Assembly (NCBI RefSeq): GCF_000170855.1
Contig: NZ_ABCQ01000047.1
Coordinates: forward strand, 1 to 35,738
Direction of reading: 5' to 3'
DNA from: Moritella sp. PE36
Lineage (GTDB): Bacteria; Pseudomonadota; Gammaproteobacteria; Enterobacterales; Moritellaceae
Length of the DNA: 35,738 bases
The notes beneath the pieces were generated by a model. That model saw nothing but the letters and a program-made list of their open reading frames with translations. It was not told the DNA's origin and did no database searches. Of this stretch, positions 8,247-16,604 are shown in pieces. A program made the position numbers and the translations under genes. Within the stretch, counting starts at the first letter, position 1. Every line of letters starts with the position of its first letter.

Positions 8247-9002
8247 TTATATTCGCCCAGCGTAATGGATCTTATACTCGCCCTTGGCATTTTCTTTGCC
8301 CACATAGCGTAGATTGCTGCGTATTGATTGCGGTAATTCATTACTTGGTACCAGTACTGCAGATAGGCTGTATTTGCCTTTATTTTCTAACTTAGCGATA
8401 CCGGATATTTTAAGCTGATTAGAACTCTGTTTGATATTAGCAACAATGGCACCATTATCGCAGGTTAAGTTAGCGACGGCAGAATCAATTTCAACGTTAC
8501 CTAATAATGACTCGATAGCCGCATTAGACCAACTTAACTGACCATCGAGTTGTTCACACCAAGGTTGTCCTTGCTGCATATCTGTAATCGTTAACTTAAC
8601 GTTCCCTTTCGTCGTTACCGGTAATGGCGCATTACTTGCGCTGATAAGCCATTCAGAGCTTGCTGTAGCCGTGAAATCTTGAACATAAACGCCTGCACTT
8701 GAATAACCTAATTCACCGCGCCCACGTAAACTATTTTTGCCACGACCGAATTCCACATAGACTTGCGCCGACCCTGTCAACAACGCGAGCACAGATGTAT
8801 CCCAACGTACATCTTCAACCTCAATATTATTGAAAGATACCCGCTTAGCTTCGCCTTGCCATACAGTACCTTCAACTTGACTTATCATCACGTTAGCGGG
8901 TAATGGTACATAGGATAATGCCAATGTGGCCGGTAATGTGCCGACCAAAAAAGAGCCATAAGCAACGATAACAAAACATAGTCCTATCAGTTTATTTCTC
9001 AT
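8247..9002 (-). CDS. gspN: Type II secretion protein GspN
   Basis: Accessory component of the type II secretion system, a bitopic inner-membrane protein with a periplasmic C-terminal part. The 251 residues begin with one hydrophobic segment (about 6-30) followed by a beta-rich region containing VEGTVWQGEA and WCEQLDGQLSW, typical of GspN. It overlaps gspM by four bases (ATGA). GspN is absent from many type II systems, and its precise role is unclear. Two cysteines in the periplasmic part (WCEQ near 148 and LTCDN near 180) could form a disulfide. Confidence 0.88.
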   Translation of the reverse strand: MRNKLIGLCFVIVAYGSFLVGTLPATLALSYVPLPANVMISQVEGTVWQGEAKRVSFNNIEVEDVRWDTSVLALLTGSAQVYVEFGRGKNSLRGRGELGYSSAGVYVQDFTATASSEWLISASNAPLPVTTKGNVKLTITDMQQGQPWCEQLDGQLSWSNAAIESLLGNVEIDSAVANLTCDNGAIVANIKQSSNQLKISGIAKLENKGKYSLSAVLVPSNELPQSIRSNLRYVGKENAKGEYKIHYAGRI

Positions 9003-9472
9003 GGTCTTGTTCCTAACTGTAATCGACGTACTTTAACCATACCTTTAGCGTCCGAAACACTCAAATCGATATTTTGGATCTCAATACCATATTGTTTGTT
9101 TAATCGTTCTAACCAAGCGGTGAATTGGTTAAAGTTAACATCATCAATCCATATCTGCAGGGTATCTGATTTTGCTTGGATACGCGTGATCACGATCTGA
9201 TTACGTGCAGCGCTACGACTCACTAATTGGTTTAAATCGCCAGCTTCAGAACGCTTACCTTTGCCGCCCTGTAAGTCCATGATCTTTTGCCCAATAACCT
9301 TCACATCAGCCAGCGTTTGCGTTTGTACATTCACTTTTCGCTGGGTATTGATAATGTCATGTTGTAACGGTTGCCAAAGTAACCAATAACCACAGGCAAG
9401 CACCAAAGTAACGATTAATATACTAATGAGCTGTTTTTCTTTTTGCTCTAATTGTTGCCAATATGCCTTCAT
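8999..9472 (-). CDS. gspM: Type II secretion inner-membrane platform protein GspM
   Basis: Bitopic platform protein of 157 residues. A short cytoplasmic N-terminus (WQQLEQKEKQ) is followed by one membrane segment (about 17-34), a coiled-coil-prone stretch and a ferredoxin-like periplasmic domain. In the family GspM binds and stabilises GspL. The gene overlaps gspL and gspN by four bases each (ATGA), suggesting translational coupling and tight stoichiometry. Confidence 0.9.
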   Translation of the reverse strand: MKAYWQQLEQKEKQLISILIVTLVLACGYWLLWQPLQHDIINTQRKVNVQTQTLADVKVIGQKIMDLQGGKGKRSEAGDLNQLVSRSAARNQIVITRIQAKSDTLQIWIDDVNFNQFTAWLERLNKQYGIEIQNIDLSVSDAKGMVKVRRLQLGTRP

Positions 9473-10686
9473 TTTTTACCCTTAATATCAAGCGTACCCT
9501 GAACTCGACCATCTCGCTGACTTAACGTCCCTTGAGCAACATCAAATTGTGTTGATAATGATGATTTAAGTTTATCAAACACTTGAAAATCTGCTGCACT
9601 TGCTTGTAATCGTATTGTCGCTTGCTTGGTATCATAGCGAACAGAAATAGGCTTAATACCCGGTAACTGTTTAAAGGCCGGAGTTAACTGACTCAGCATC
9701 ACTAAGAAGCCCGAGTTATCGCCACCACCCCGTAAATCATTTAATCGACTCTGCATTTGTTTTTTAACTAAACGCGTATTCAAACGCATTTTCTTCGGCT
9801 TAAACACCGTTTTATACACTTGCCTAATCTCGTTGTCTAACGCCGATTGTTGTTGCTCTAATTTATTTAAGGTGACAAATTGATTCACAAATATCATCAC
9901 CATGGCCAAGCTGGCAGCGATAGCCGTACCGCGCCATAATTTTAATGCCACATTTTCTTCACGTACAACTTTATACTGACCTTGTAATAAATTATAGCGA
10001 CTGGCAATCGCCCCCTCGGCACACAACTTCATCGGCAGTTCAATCTGACCTTGCTGCCAGTTATCTAACGCAAGAGCATCAAGAGGAGAATAACTCATCA
10101 CTGTTGGTATGTTATTGACACCCTCATCTTCTGGGTACTCAGTGGTGGCTAATACGAACGTTAACAACTCACTTTCAATACATAACCCTTGCGTTGGCGT
10201 CTGCCTAATTAACCATTGTCCATCTAGTTCGATCGCACTCCAGTGCGCTTCATTGTAAGGTAATGTTAAAGCATCAGGAATGTATTGCTCACAGACCAAT
10301 TCAGCATCTGCTAACCAAGTTTGCCACTGTTGCATCTTGTCGTGTGCAATAACGGCAACAGAAACTGTATTCGCGGCTTTATCCAAAACAGCAAAATGTA
10401 ATTTATCAATATCACTGCTCAATTCTTGTTCTAGCATATAGGGCAGTGCATTGAGTAATTGTTTATTACTACGTCCTGGTAGTTCCACCTTTTTAAAAGT
10501 GATATCACAACTTGGCACTAATGCGATGATCGGCCGGCCACCAGCTCGTGATTTAAGTTCAATCAGATCTTCTGCACTGGTCAAAATACCGGACGCAATA
10601 ATCTCGCGCTCGACTGTTGACCATACTAACCAATGTATTGCTTGTCGACTTTCACTGCCAAGCCTAACTACTAACTGCTCGCTCAT
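9469..10686 (-). CDS. gspL: Type II secretion inner-membrane protein GspL
   Basis: Platform protein that recruits the ATPase GspE to the membrane. The 405 residues contain a cytoplasmic actin-like domain (about 1-245), one membrane segment (about 253-275) and a periplasmic coiled-coil plus ferredoxin-like domain that pairs with GspM. SELP-type segments such as ELPGRSNKQLLNALPYMLEQEL are characteristic. The ATG at 10686 overlaps the gspK stop by four bases. The membrane-proximal cytoplasmic domain is the known GspE-docking site in Vibrio EpsL. Confidence 0.93.
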   Translation of the reverse strand: MSEQLVVRLGSESRQAIHWLVWSTVEREIIASGILTSAEDLIELKSRAGGRPIIALVPSCDITFKKVELPGRSNKQLLNALPYMLEQELSSDIDKLHFAVLDKAANTVSVAVIAHDKMQQWQTWLADAELVCEQYIPDALTLPYNEAHWSAIELDGQWLIRQTPTQGLCIESELLTFVLATTEYPEDEGVNNIPTVMSYSPLDALALDNWQQGQIELPMKLCAEGAIASRYNLLQGQYKVVREENVALKLWRGTAIAASLAMVMIFVNQFVTLNKLEQQQSALDNEIRQVYKTVFKPKKMRLNTRLVKKQMQSRLNDLRGGGDNSGFLVMLSQLTPAFKQLPGIKPISVRYDTKQATIRLQASAADFQVFDKLKSSLSTQFDVAQGTLSQRDGRVQGTLDIKGKK

Positions 10687-11657
10687 TGAGCTCCTCCGAA
10701 TTGTCGACGAATGACATAAACTGCATCTTTGCTTTCAGCTTTAAATACCGATTCAACCTTAATGGTGGCACTCGCAAATTCAGCCTGTAATAGTGCAATA
10801 AAATAGCTACTTTTTACATCAACGACACTTTTTTCTGTCGCACTCATTTCAAGTCCTTTCAATGTTGCTAACGCCCAAAAATCCGCCGTTGTTCCCCAGC
10901 CACTGCTTGGTCGTTGCTCCAATATTGTTTTAGCGATATCTAATGATAGTTTCCCGGTAAATAATCCCGCTAATACTTCCGGCTTATCTACAGCAATGGT
11001 ATTCACGTTAATCTTTAAGCTAGCCGTTGGTAACGCACAAAGATAAGGGCGAACCTTGCGGTAAATAACTTGGTTAAACCCTTTTATCGCCCGTAATTCA
11101 CTGATGTTTAGCAATCGTTGATTACCTGCTTGATAGGGATAATCAAGCGACTCATAATAAGCATCTTCAACACCGTAACTCGACACCACGTTAGTATCAG
11201 CGTCAATCCAATCACGTAATGCGTCACTCAATTGCTCTGCTTCATAGGCACCTAATTCTAGCTGTTCTAGCAGGTTTCGAAACTGACGTACGGCTAATGG
11301 GGCCTGACCTTCTTTATCTTCACCAGTCACAGCATTAACATTAAAGCAGGCTTGCATATCAAAAACCTGACCACCAATCTGGCCATTCTCAACCGGGTAT
11401 ACCATGCCCTCAACAGCCCAGTACTGATCTAAGTTGATGGTATCATCATCTTTTAATGCTTGCTTTAAGCCTTTCTCAACCAAGGCTTCAGCACCATAGG
11501 CATACCACAAGGCTTGCTGATGCGTAATAATGTTACTGGTACGGCGTAATTCCAGCTGTAAGCGCGACGACATATTACTGGCAATGATCACCATAACAGC
11601 AAGAATGAGTAACACGGTCAGCAGTGCAATTCCGCGCTGTTTAGAGGCTTTTCTCAT
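10683..11657 (-). CDS. gspK: Type II secretion minor pseudopilin GspK
   Basis: Large minor pseudopilin (324 residues) thought to cap the pseudopilus tip with GspI and GspJ. The prepilin leader MRKASKQRG is cut before IALLTVLLIL. The usual glutamate at position 5 of the mature chain is absent, which is the known exception for GspK. The large alpha-helical insert domain follows (NVNAVTGEDKEG, LRDWIDAD, YRKVRPYLCALP). Start ATG and gspJ stop overlap by one base (TAATG). Confidence 0.94.
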   Translation of the reverse strand: MRKASKQRGIALLTVLLILAVMVIIASNMSSRLQLELRRTSNIITHQQALWYAYGAEALVEKGLKQALKDDDTINLDQYWAVEGMVYPVENGQIGGQVFDMQACFNVNAVTGEDKEGQAPLAVRQFRNLLEQLELGAYEAEQLSDALRDWIDADTNVVSSYGVEDAYYESLDYPYQAGNQRLLNISELRAIKGFNQVIYRKVRPYLCALPTASLKINVNTIAVDKPEVLAGLFTGKLSLDIAKTILEQRPSSGWGTTADFWALATLKGLEMSATEKSVVDVKSSYFIALLQAEFASATIKVESVFKAESKDAVYVIRRQFGGAQ

Positions 11658-12307
11658 TAGCTTTCGTCCTCTTCATTACTACTATCATTATCAACGGTGG
11701 CTTTAGGTAATAAGAATAAACGTTCAATTTCACCAAAACGCTTTAATGTAAACGTTACTTTTACGCCATCAGGTAAGGCGGTTTTATTGGTCCAAGTCTC
11801 GGCCCATTTATTCTCGTGGTAAAACTCAAAGTTCATGGCTTCGACATTGGATAAAATTAACTTTCTCTTTGGCTCTTCACCGGTAGCAGGGTCTAAATAG
11901 ACATAACTTAACCGCTCTAAATGCGCATCTTTAACTCGGTATATTACCCGCTGTAATGAAGAGCGTGGCAGCTGTGATAAGGGATTACGCCAACCACTGC
12001 GTATAAATGCAATACCATCGTCATCGCTGTCAAACATAAATTTTCCAGCTTGTAATGGCATTGCCGTTAATTCGTCATCACTGCGATTATGACGGGCATT
12101 CATTTGTTGAAAATCACGCTCTACAATAACCATAGCCCGTTGCAGTTGCTTTAGTGCATCACCGCGGTCTCTCGAGATCTCATCACTGCGTAACACACCT
12201 TGTAGTACTTGATAAGCCCCAAGACTGAGCAGTGCAAAGATGGCGATGGCAATCATCATCTCGATCAGCGTAAAGCCACGTTGCTTGATGGTAGGTTGTC
12301 GTGTCAT
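11657..12307 (-). CDS. gspJ: Type II secretion minor pseudopilin GspJ
   Basis: Minor pseudopilin of the tip complex, 216 residues from the ATG at 12307. I chose this start over an in-frame one 15 codons upstream because it lies one base after the gspI stop and gives a normal short leader, MTRQPTIKQRG, before the cleaved FTLIEMMIAIAIFALLSLG. The mature segment has the conserved glutamate at position 5 that methyltransferase/peptidase and pilus assembly need. Motifs VERDFQQM and YRVKDAHLERL match GspJ. Confidence 0.93.
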   Translation of the reverse strand: MTRQPTIKQRGFTLIEMMIAIAIFALLSLGAYQVLQGVLRSDEISRDRGDALKQLQRAMVIVERDFQQMNARHNRSDDELTAMPLQAGKFMFDSDDDGIAFIRSGWRNPLSQLPRSSLQRVIYRVKDAHLERLSYVYLDPATGEEPKRKLILSNVEAMNFEFYHENKWAETWTNKTALPDGVKVTFTLKRFGEIERLFLLPKATVDNDSSNEEDES

Positions 12308-12308
12308 C

Positions 12309-12698
12309 TTAGCGCACCACATAAGTGAGTAAGTGACTAACGGTTGATTCAAATGCCTTATCTGTTGCTACTTCGACAGTGACCCCCACAAAGTCACTGC
12401 TGTCTGTCGCTTCAGCTTTGTAGCGCCAATACCAAGTTCGTCCGGCTAGTTCAGTCTTACCTTTGCGCCATGATTTCCCCGGTATTGTTTTAGCGATTTT
12501 TAATTCCGTTAAGGTATTACTCGCGACCCAGCTAGCAAACGTCTTTTCTTCCAAATAGGCCAAGCTGCTGAGATTTTCGGTCGCGACTTTCATCACGGCC
12601 AGACCTGCTGTGGCAAAAACCGCCATCGCAACCATGACTTCGAGTAACGTCATACCCGCTTGTTTAATAAACATTGAGTGGCCTGAACGTGGTTTCAT
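12309..12698 (-). CDS. gspI: Type II secretion minor pseudopilin GspI
   Basis: Minor pseudopilin of 129 residues from the ATG at 12698, which shares its A with the gspH stop (TGATG). A further in-frame codon upstream is TTG and is less likely. The leader ends ...FIKQAG before MTLLEVMVAMAVFATAGLAVMK, with glutamate at position 5. GspI is the hub that binds GspJ and GspK to start pseudopilus assembly. The segment WVASNTLTELK is typical. Confidence 0.93.
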   Translation of the reverse strand: MKPRSGHSMFIKQAGMTLLEVMVAMAVFATAGLAVMKVATENLSSLAYLEEKTFASWVASNTLTELKIAKTIPGKSWRKGKTELAGRTWYWRYKAEATDSSDFVGVTVEVATDKAFESTVSHLLTYVVR

Positions 12699-13303
12699 CA
12701 AAATCCATCCATCGTCGAATTAATCATTAAGTCACCGTATTCATCAAATTGGACCTTGATACTACTATCACCAAGATCGGCATCTATGTAGGTAAACGTC
12801 AACGTAAAATCAGTAATTTCACCGCTTGAATAAATAAAGATATCGGGTTCGATGCGTGCTTGTTTATCATCCCCTTCAAATAACCCACCGTTATCCTCAA
12901 ACAAACCATCATCGTCAGCAAACAGCTTACGATCACCTAACAAGCTCCCTTGCGCGGTTAATCCGGCAAGCTCCAGAGAAAGCAGCATGTCCTCTTGCAA
13001 TTCTTTCTTAGCAAAAAACTTAGAGTCATTAAATGCTGACCATTTATCATTGTCATCCAAATACACAAATTGATAGTGCTGCTCTTCAATAACGATCCCC
13101 ATCTCAATACTACTGAGTAACGCTTCTTCTTCGGCAAGTTCTAGTACACCGATAAAACGGGCAGCTTCTTTTTTGAGGTGTTGATCCGGACCTGCACTGC
13201 TCATCGTCATGATGACACCTGACACAGTCATGCCCATTAAGAATATAACTAACATTATCTCTAATAGTGTAAAGCCAGATTCTTGATGAGTACGATCTTG
13301 CAT
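12698..13303 (-). CDS. gspH: Type II secretion minor pseudopilin GspH
   Basis: Minor pseudopilin linking the tip to the GspG shaft. I place the start at the ATG at 13303 (201 residues), which has AAAGG seven bases upstream and gives the leader MQDRTHQESG before FTLLEIMLVIFLMG; an upstream in-frame start would give an implausibly long leader. The globular domain has an unusual acidic stretch at 12863-12925 made of three imperfect seven-residue units starting LF (see findings). A 118-base gap with a hairpin separates it from gspG, unlike the overlapping genes that follow. Confidence 0.9.
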   Translation of the reverse strand: MQDRTHQESGFTLLEIMLVIFLMGMTVSGVIMTMSSAGPDQHLKKEAARFIGVLELAEEEALLSSIEMGIVIEEQHYQFVYLDDNDKWSAFNDSKFFAKKELQEDMLLSLELAGLTAQGSLLGDRKLFADDDGLFEDNGGLFEGDDKQARIEPDIFIYSSGEITDFTLTFTYIDADLGDSSIKVQFDEYGDLMINSTMDGF

Positions 13304-13382
13304 TATGTACCTTTGGTCGTTATTGATATGCATACAGATAAAATTGGCATTAACATCGGCTGCGTTCAAGGTGGATAAAGAA

Positions 13383-13406
13383 AGGCACAGAAAATAGCCT
13401 GTGCCT
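13383..13406 (-). terminator. Hairpin between gspG and gspH, possible partial terminator
   Basis: AGGCACAG and CTGTGCCT (13383-13390 and 13399-13406) form a perfect 8-bp stem with an 8-base loop. On the minus strand it is followed by TTTCTTT. It lies directly after the major pseudopilin gene and inside the operon, so leaky termination or 3'-end protection of the upstream mRNA is likely. Confidence 0.6.
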
Positions 13407-13421
13407 GAATAAAACGATTAA

Positions 13422-13856
13422 TTACTTCTCATGCATGTTCCAGTTGCCGATGTCGTCATCAGAACCTTCTTCACCATCTAAACCGATAGAATAAATATCA
13501 ACCTGGCCATTTTCACCGGGGCTAACTAACAGGTATTCATTACCCCAAGGGTCTTGAGGTAGGCGTTTGATATAACCACCAGTACGGTAATCTCTTGGTT
13601 CAGGATCTACATCAGGCTCTGCAACTAATGCATCCAAACCTTGTTCTGTTGTTGGATAACGACTGTTGTCTAACTTATACATATCCATCGCATTTTCTAA
13701 CGCGACGATATCGGATACTACTTTTTGACGATCCGCTTTTTCTTTATTACCTAACAAATTAGGGATAACCATTGATGCAAGAACCCCTAATATCACGATC
13801 ACAACCATGATCTCTAACAGGGTGAAACCTGACATATTCCGTTTTTTATTATTCAT
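13422..13856 (-). CDS. gspG: Type II secretion major pseudopilin GspG
   Basis: Shaft subunit of the pseudopilus, 144 residues. Leader MNNKKRNMSG is cleaved before FTLLEIMVVIVILGVLASMV; glutamate is at position 5 of the mature protein. The C-terminal YPTTEQGLDAL and the calcium-binding loop around GLDGEEGSDDDIGNW are hallmarks of GspG; calcium stabilises the family. GAGG precedes the ATG at 13856. It sits 25 bases after gspF. The hairpin after its stop may raise its expression relative to later genes. Confidence 0.97.
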   Translation of the reverse strand: MNNKKRNMSGFTLLEIMVVIVILGVLASMVIPNLLGNKEKADRQKVVSDIVALENAMDMYKLDNSRYPTTEQGLDALVAEPDVDPEPRDYRTGGYIKRLPQDPWGNEYLLVSPGENGQVDIYSIGLDGEEGSDDDIGNWNMHEK

Positions 13857-13881
13857 AACATCCTCTACTTAAAATAAAAAT

Positions 13882-15102
13882 CTAACCTGCAACCATCTGG
13901 TTTAAAGACAAAATAGGTTGAAGAATTGCCATCACGATAAATAATACAACAAACGACATACTCACCACCAGCAAGGGTTGAAAAATGCCTAAGGCCATCG
14001 CAACTTGCGCTTCAAACAGCGAATCTTGGTTATCAGCCGCGCGCTCTAACATCGGACCTAATTCACCACTTTGTTCACCACTGGCGATCATATGCAGCAT
14101 CATTGGCGGAAATAATTTTGTTTCCGTTAATGCAGCTCTTAAACTGGTCCCTTCTCGAACACGACTCGTCGCGGCTTCCACTAATTTACGCGCATGCATA
14201 TTGGTTAATACCTGCCCTGCAATCGACATACTTTCCAGTAGCGGTACTGCACTGGCATTCAAAATACTTAACGTACGCGCAAAACGCGCCGTATTGACAC
14301 CACGACTTATCTTACCAATGACAGGTACTTTTAATAATCGTTCATCAAATGCCAAACGATACTGCGGTTTCAATAACAGCCGCTTCACACCGATAATAGC
14401 CAGTACAATAATAACAACGACAGCCAAGCCATAATCACTGACAAAATCAGATAACGCGATCAGTATTTGCGTGATTTGTGGTAACTCTTGTCCCATGTGT
14501 TGGAATTGACCAACCACTTTAGGCACAACACTGGTTAACAGTAATGACACCACACCAATAGCCACCAGCGTTAACATCACCGGATAGATCATGGCTTGTG
14601 TGAGTTGACTCGCCATTTTTTGACGCTGTTCGGTATAATCAGCCAAGCGATTAAGTACTTTGTCTAAGTGACCTGACTTTTCGCCTGATGCCACCATCGA
14701 ACAATACAAATCGTCAAAGGCATGCGGGAACTCAGCAAAACTTTCCGCTAATGTATGCCCTTCAACAACGCGGCTACGCACGGCTAAGATCATATTCTGA
14801 ATACGCGGTTGTTCACTTTGTTCTGCCACCGCTTTTAATGATTCTTCTAGCGGTAAGGATGCAGCAATTAATGTGGATAACTGACGGGTTAATAACGCCA
14901 TATCCGCCGTACTAATACCGCGTTTAAATGAAAACAACCCTGCCGCTTGTTTCTTTTCCGCCGCTGCAGACATTTCCACTTCTAGGGGGGTTAAGCCTTT
15001 CTCGCGCAATAAACTACGCGCTTGCTTTGGGCCATCGGCTTCCACCACCCCTTTTTTCTTTTTACCTTTTTGATCAATCGCTAAATAAGAAAATGCAGGC
15101 AT
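13882..15102 (-). CDS. gspF: Type II secretion inner-membrane protein GspF
   Basis: Polytopic platform protein of 406 residues with two repeated T2SSF cytoplasmic domains (about 70-190 and 270-390) and three membrane segments (near 170-190, 220-240 and 375-400). Conserved pieces include MALLTRQLSTLIAASLPLEESL in the first repeat and MIASGEQSGELGPML in the second. It probably transmits motion from the ATPase to the growing pseudopilus. GAGG lies seven bases before the ATG, which follows the gspE stop by two bases. Confidence 0.96.
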   Translation of the reverse strand: MPAFSYLAIDQKGKKKKGVVEADGPKQARSLLREKGLTPLEVEMSAAAEKKQAAGLFSFKRGISTADMALLTRQLSTLIAASLPLEESLKAVAEQSEQPRIQNMILAVRSRVVEGHTLAESFAEFPHAFDDLYCSMVASGEKSGHLDKVLNRLADYTEQRQKMASQLTQAMIYPVMLTLVAIGVVSLLLTSVVPKVVGQFQHMGQELPQITQILIALSDFVSDYGLAVVVIIVLAIIGVKRLLLKPQYRLAFDERLLKVPVIGKISRGVNTARFARTLSILNASAVPLLESMSIAGQVLTNMHARKLVEAATSRVREGTSLRAALTETKLFPPMMLHMIASGEQSGELGPMLERAADNQDSLFEAQVAMALGIFQPLLVVSMSFVVLFIVMAILQPILSLNQMVAG

Positions 15103-15104
15103 GC

Positions 15105-16604
15105 TTATCCCTCTCTTGTCACACGGAGTACTTCTTCTAAGGTGGTGACACCTTCGAGTACTTTAGCGAGGCCATCTTGACGGATACTGGGGGTGAATGG
15201 GCGAATATGCCGCTCGACAATCTGTTCACCGGCACCACTGTGGATCATGTCTCGTACATCTTCATCGACAATTAATAATTCATGAATACCAGTTCGACCA
15301 CGGTAACCTGTTTGATTACAGTTTTCACAACCTTTAGGATGATAAATTATCGTCGCGTCAGCCACACGATTAGAAGCTAGCTGCTCAAGTTCGCGTTCTG
15401 TTGGCGGCGCGCCCTCTCGACAATCAGCACACAGCGTTCGTACTAATCGTTGTGCTAGTACACCCAATATACTTGACGACAATAAGAAGGGCTCTAATCC
15501 CATATCACGTAAACGCGTGACGGCACCTACTGCGGTATTGGTGTGTAAGGTGGATAATACCAGGTGACCGGTTAAACTGGCTTGTACAGCAATCTGCGCC
15601 GTTTCTAAGTCACGGATCTCACCAATCATCACCACATCGGGATCTTGACGTAAAATTGCCCGTAAACCACGTGAGAAGGTCATATCTACTTTCGGATTAA
15701 CCTGCGTTTGACCAATACCATCAAGTTGATATTCCACCGGATCTTCTACTGTTAAGATATTACGATCTCTACTGTTAATTTCCGATAGAGCGGCATATAA
15801 GGTGGTACTTTTACCCGAACCTGTAGGTCCAGTTACTAAAATAATACCGTGCGGTTTATGAATCAGTTCCGACATCTTATTTCGGTTATCTAACGTCATC
15901 CCCAAATGCTTTAATTCTAATTTAGCGTTGTTCTTATCGAGTAAACGCATTACTACGCGCTCACCAAAACTCGATGGTAGGGTTGATACACGCACGTCAA
16001 CACCGCGTCCACCAATTCGTAGCGAAATACGGCCATCTTGGGGAACTCGTTTTTCCGCGATATCCATTTTTGACATAACTTTGATCCGTGATATTAACAG
16101 AGATGCTAATTTCCGATTCGGTTTCAAAATTTCTCTTAATACCCCGTCGATGCGGAAGCGGATCACCAGTGCACGTTCGAATGTTTCAACATGAATATCT
16201 GAAGCACCTTCTTTAATCGCCTCACTGAGCATGGCATTGATCAGTTTAATGATCGGCGCATCATCATCGGACTCCAACAAATCTTCTTCGGTTGGCAACT
16301 CCTCGGCTAACGTAAAGAAATCCACTTCATTACCAATGTCCTGCATTAATTGCCGAGCTTCTGATGAGTCACGTTGAAACACGTCGGTCAGTTTTAATTC
16401 AAATGCTTCATCATCTAACAACGCCAATTGAAATACTTGACCAAGGTTACGGCGTACTTCAAGTACCGTCGACGGGGAGACATCGGCTTTGTGATATAAC
16501 ACCCAGCCCTGTTCAACTTCACTTAACACCACACCAAATTTTTTGGCGAACGAAAAAGGTAAGCGTTCGCTTTCACTTACCTCGGCATAGTCCTGAGTAC
16601 TCAT
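15105..16604 (-). CDS. gspE: Type II secretion ATPase GspE
   Basis: Cytoplasmic hexameric ATPase that powers pseudopilus assembly. The 499 residues hold an N-terminal GspL-binding region, the Walker A motif GPTGSGKST (259-267), an Asp box, a Walker B-like [12 protein letters not shown] (321-332) and a His box ([11 protein letters not shown]). The zinc-binding four-cysteine motif has C392, C395, C426 and C429. All catalytic residues are present. The start codon follows the gspD stop with no gap, implying coupling. Confidence 0.97.
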   Translation of the reverse strand: MSTQDYAEVSESERLPFSFAKKFGVVLSEVEQGWVLYHKADVSPSTVLEVRRNLGQVFQLALLDDEAFELKLTDVFQRDSSEARQLMQDIGNEVDFFTLAEELPTEEDLLESDDDAPIIKLINAMLSEAIKEGASDIHVETFERALVIRFRIDGVLREILKPNRKLASLLISRIKVMSKMDIAEKRVPQDGRISLRIGGRGVDVRVSTLPSSFGERVVMRLLDKNNAKLELKHLGMTLDNRNKMSELIHKPHGIILVTGPTGSGKSTTLYAALSEINSRDRNILTVEDPVEYQLDGIGQTQVNPKVDMTFSRGLRAILRQDPDVVMIGEIRDLETAQIAVQASLTGHLVLSTLHTNTAVGAVTRLRDMGLEPFLLSSSILGVLAQRLVRTLCADCREGAPPTERELEQLASNRVADATIIYHPKGCENCNQTGYRGRTGIHELLIVDEDVRDMIHSGAGEQIVERHIRPFTPSIRQDGLAKVLEGVTTLEEVLRVTREG

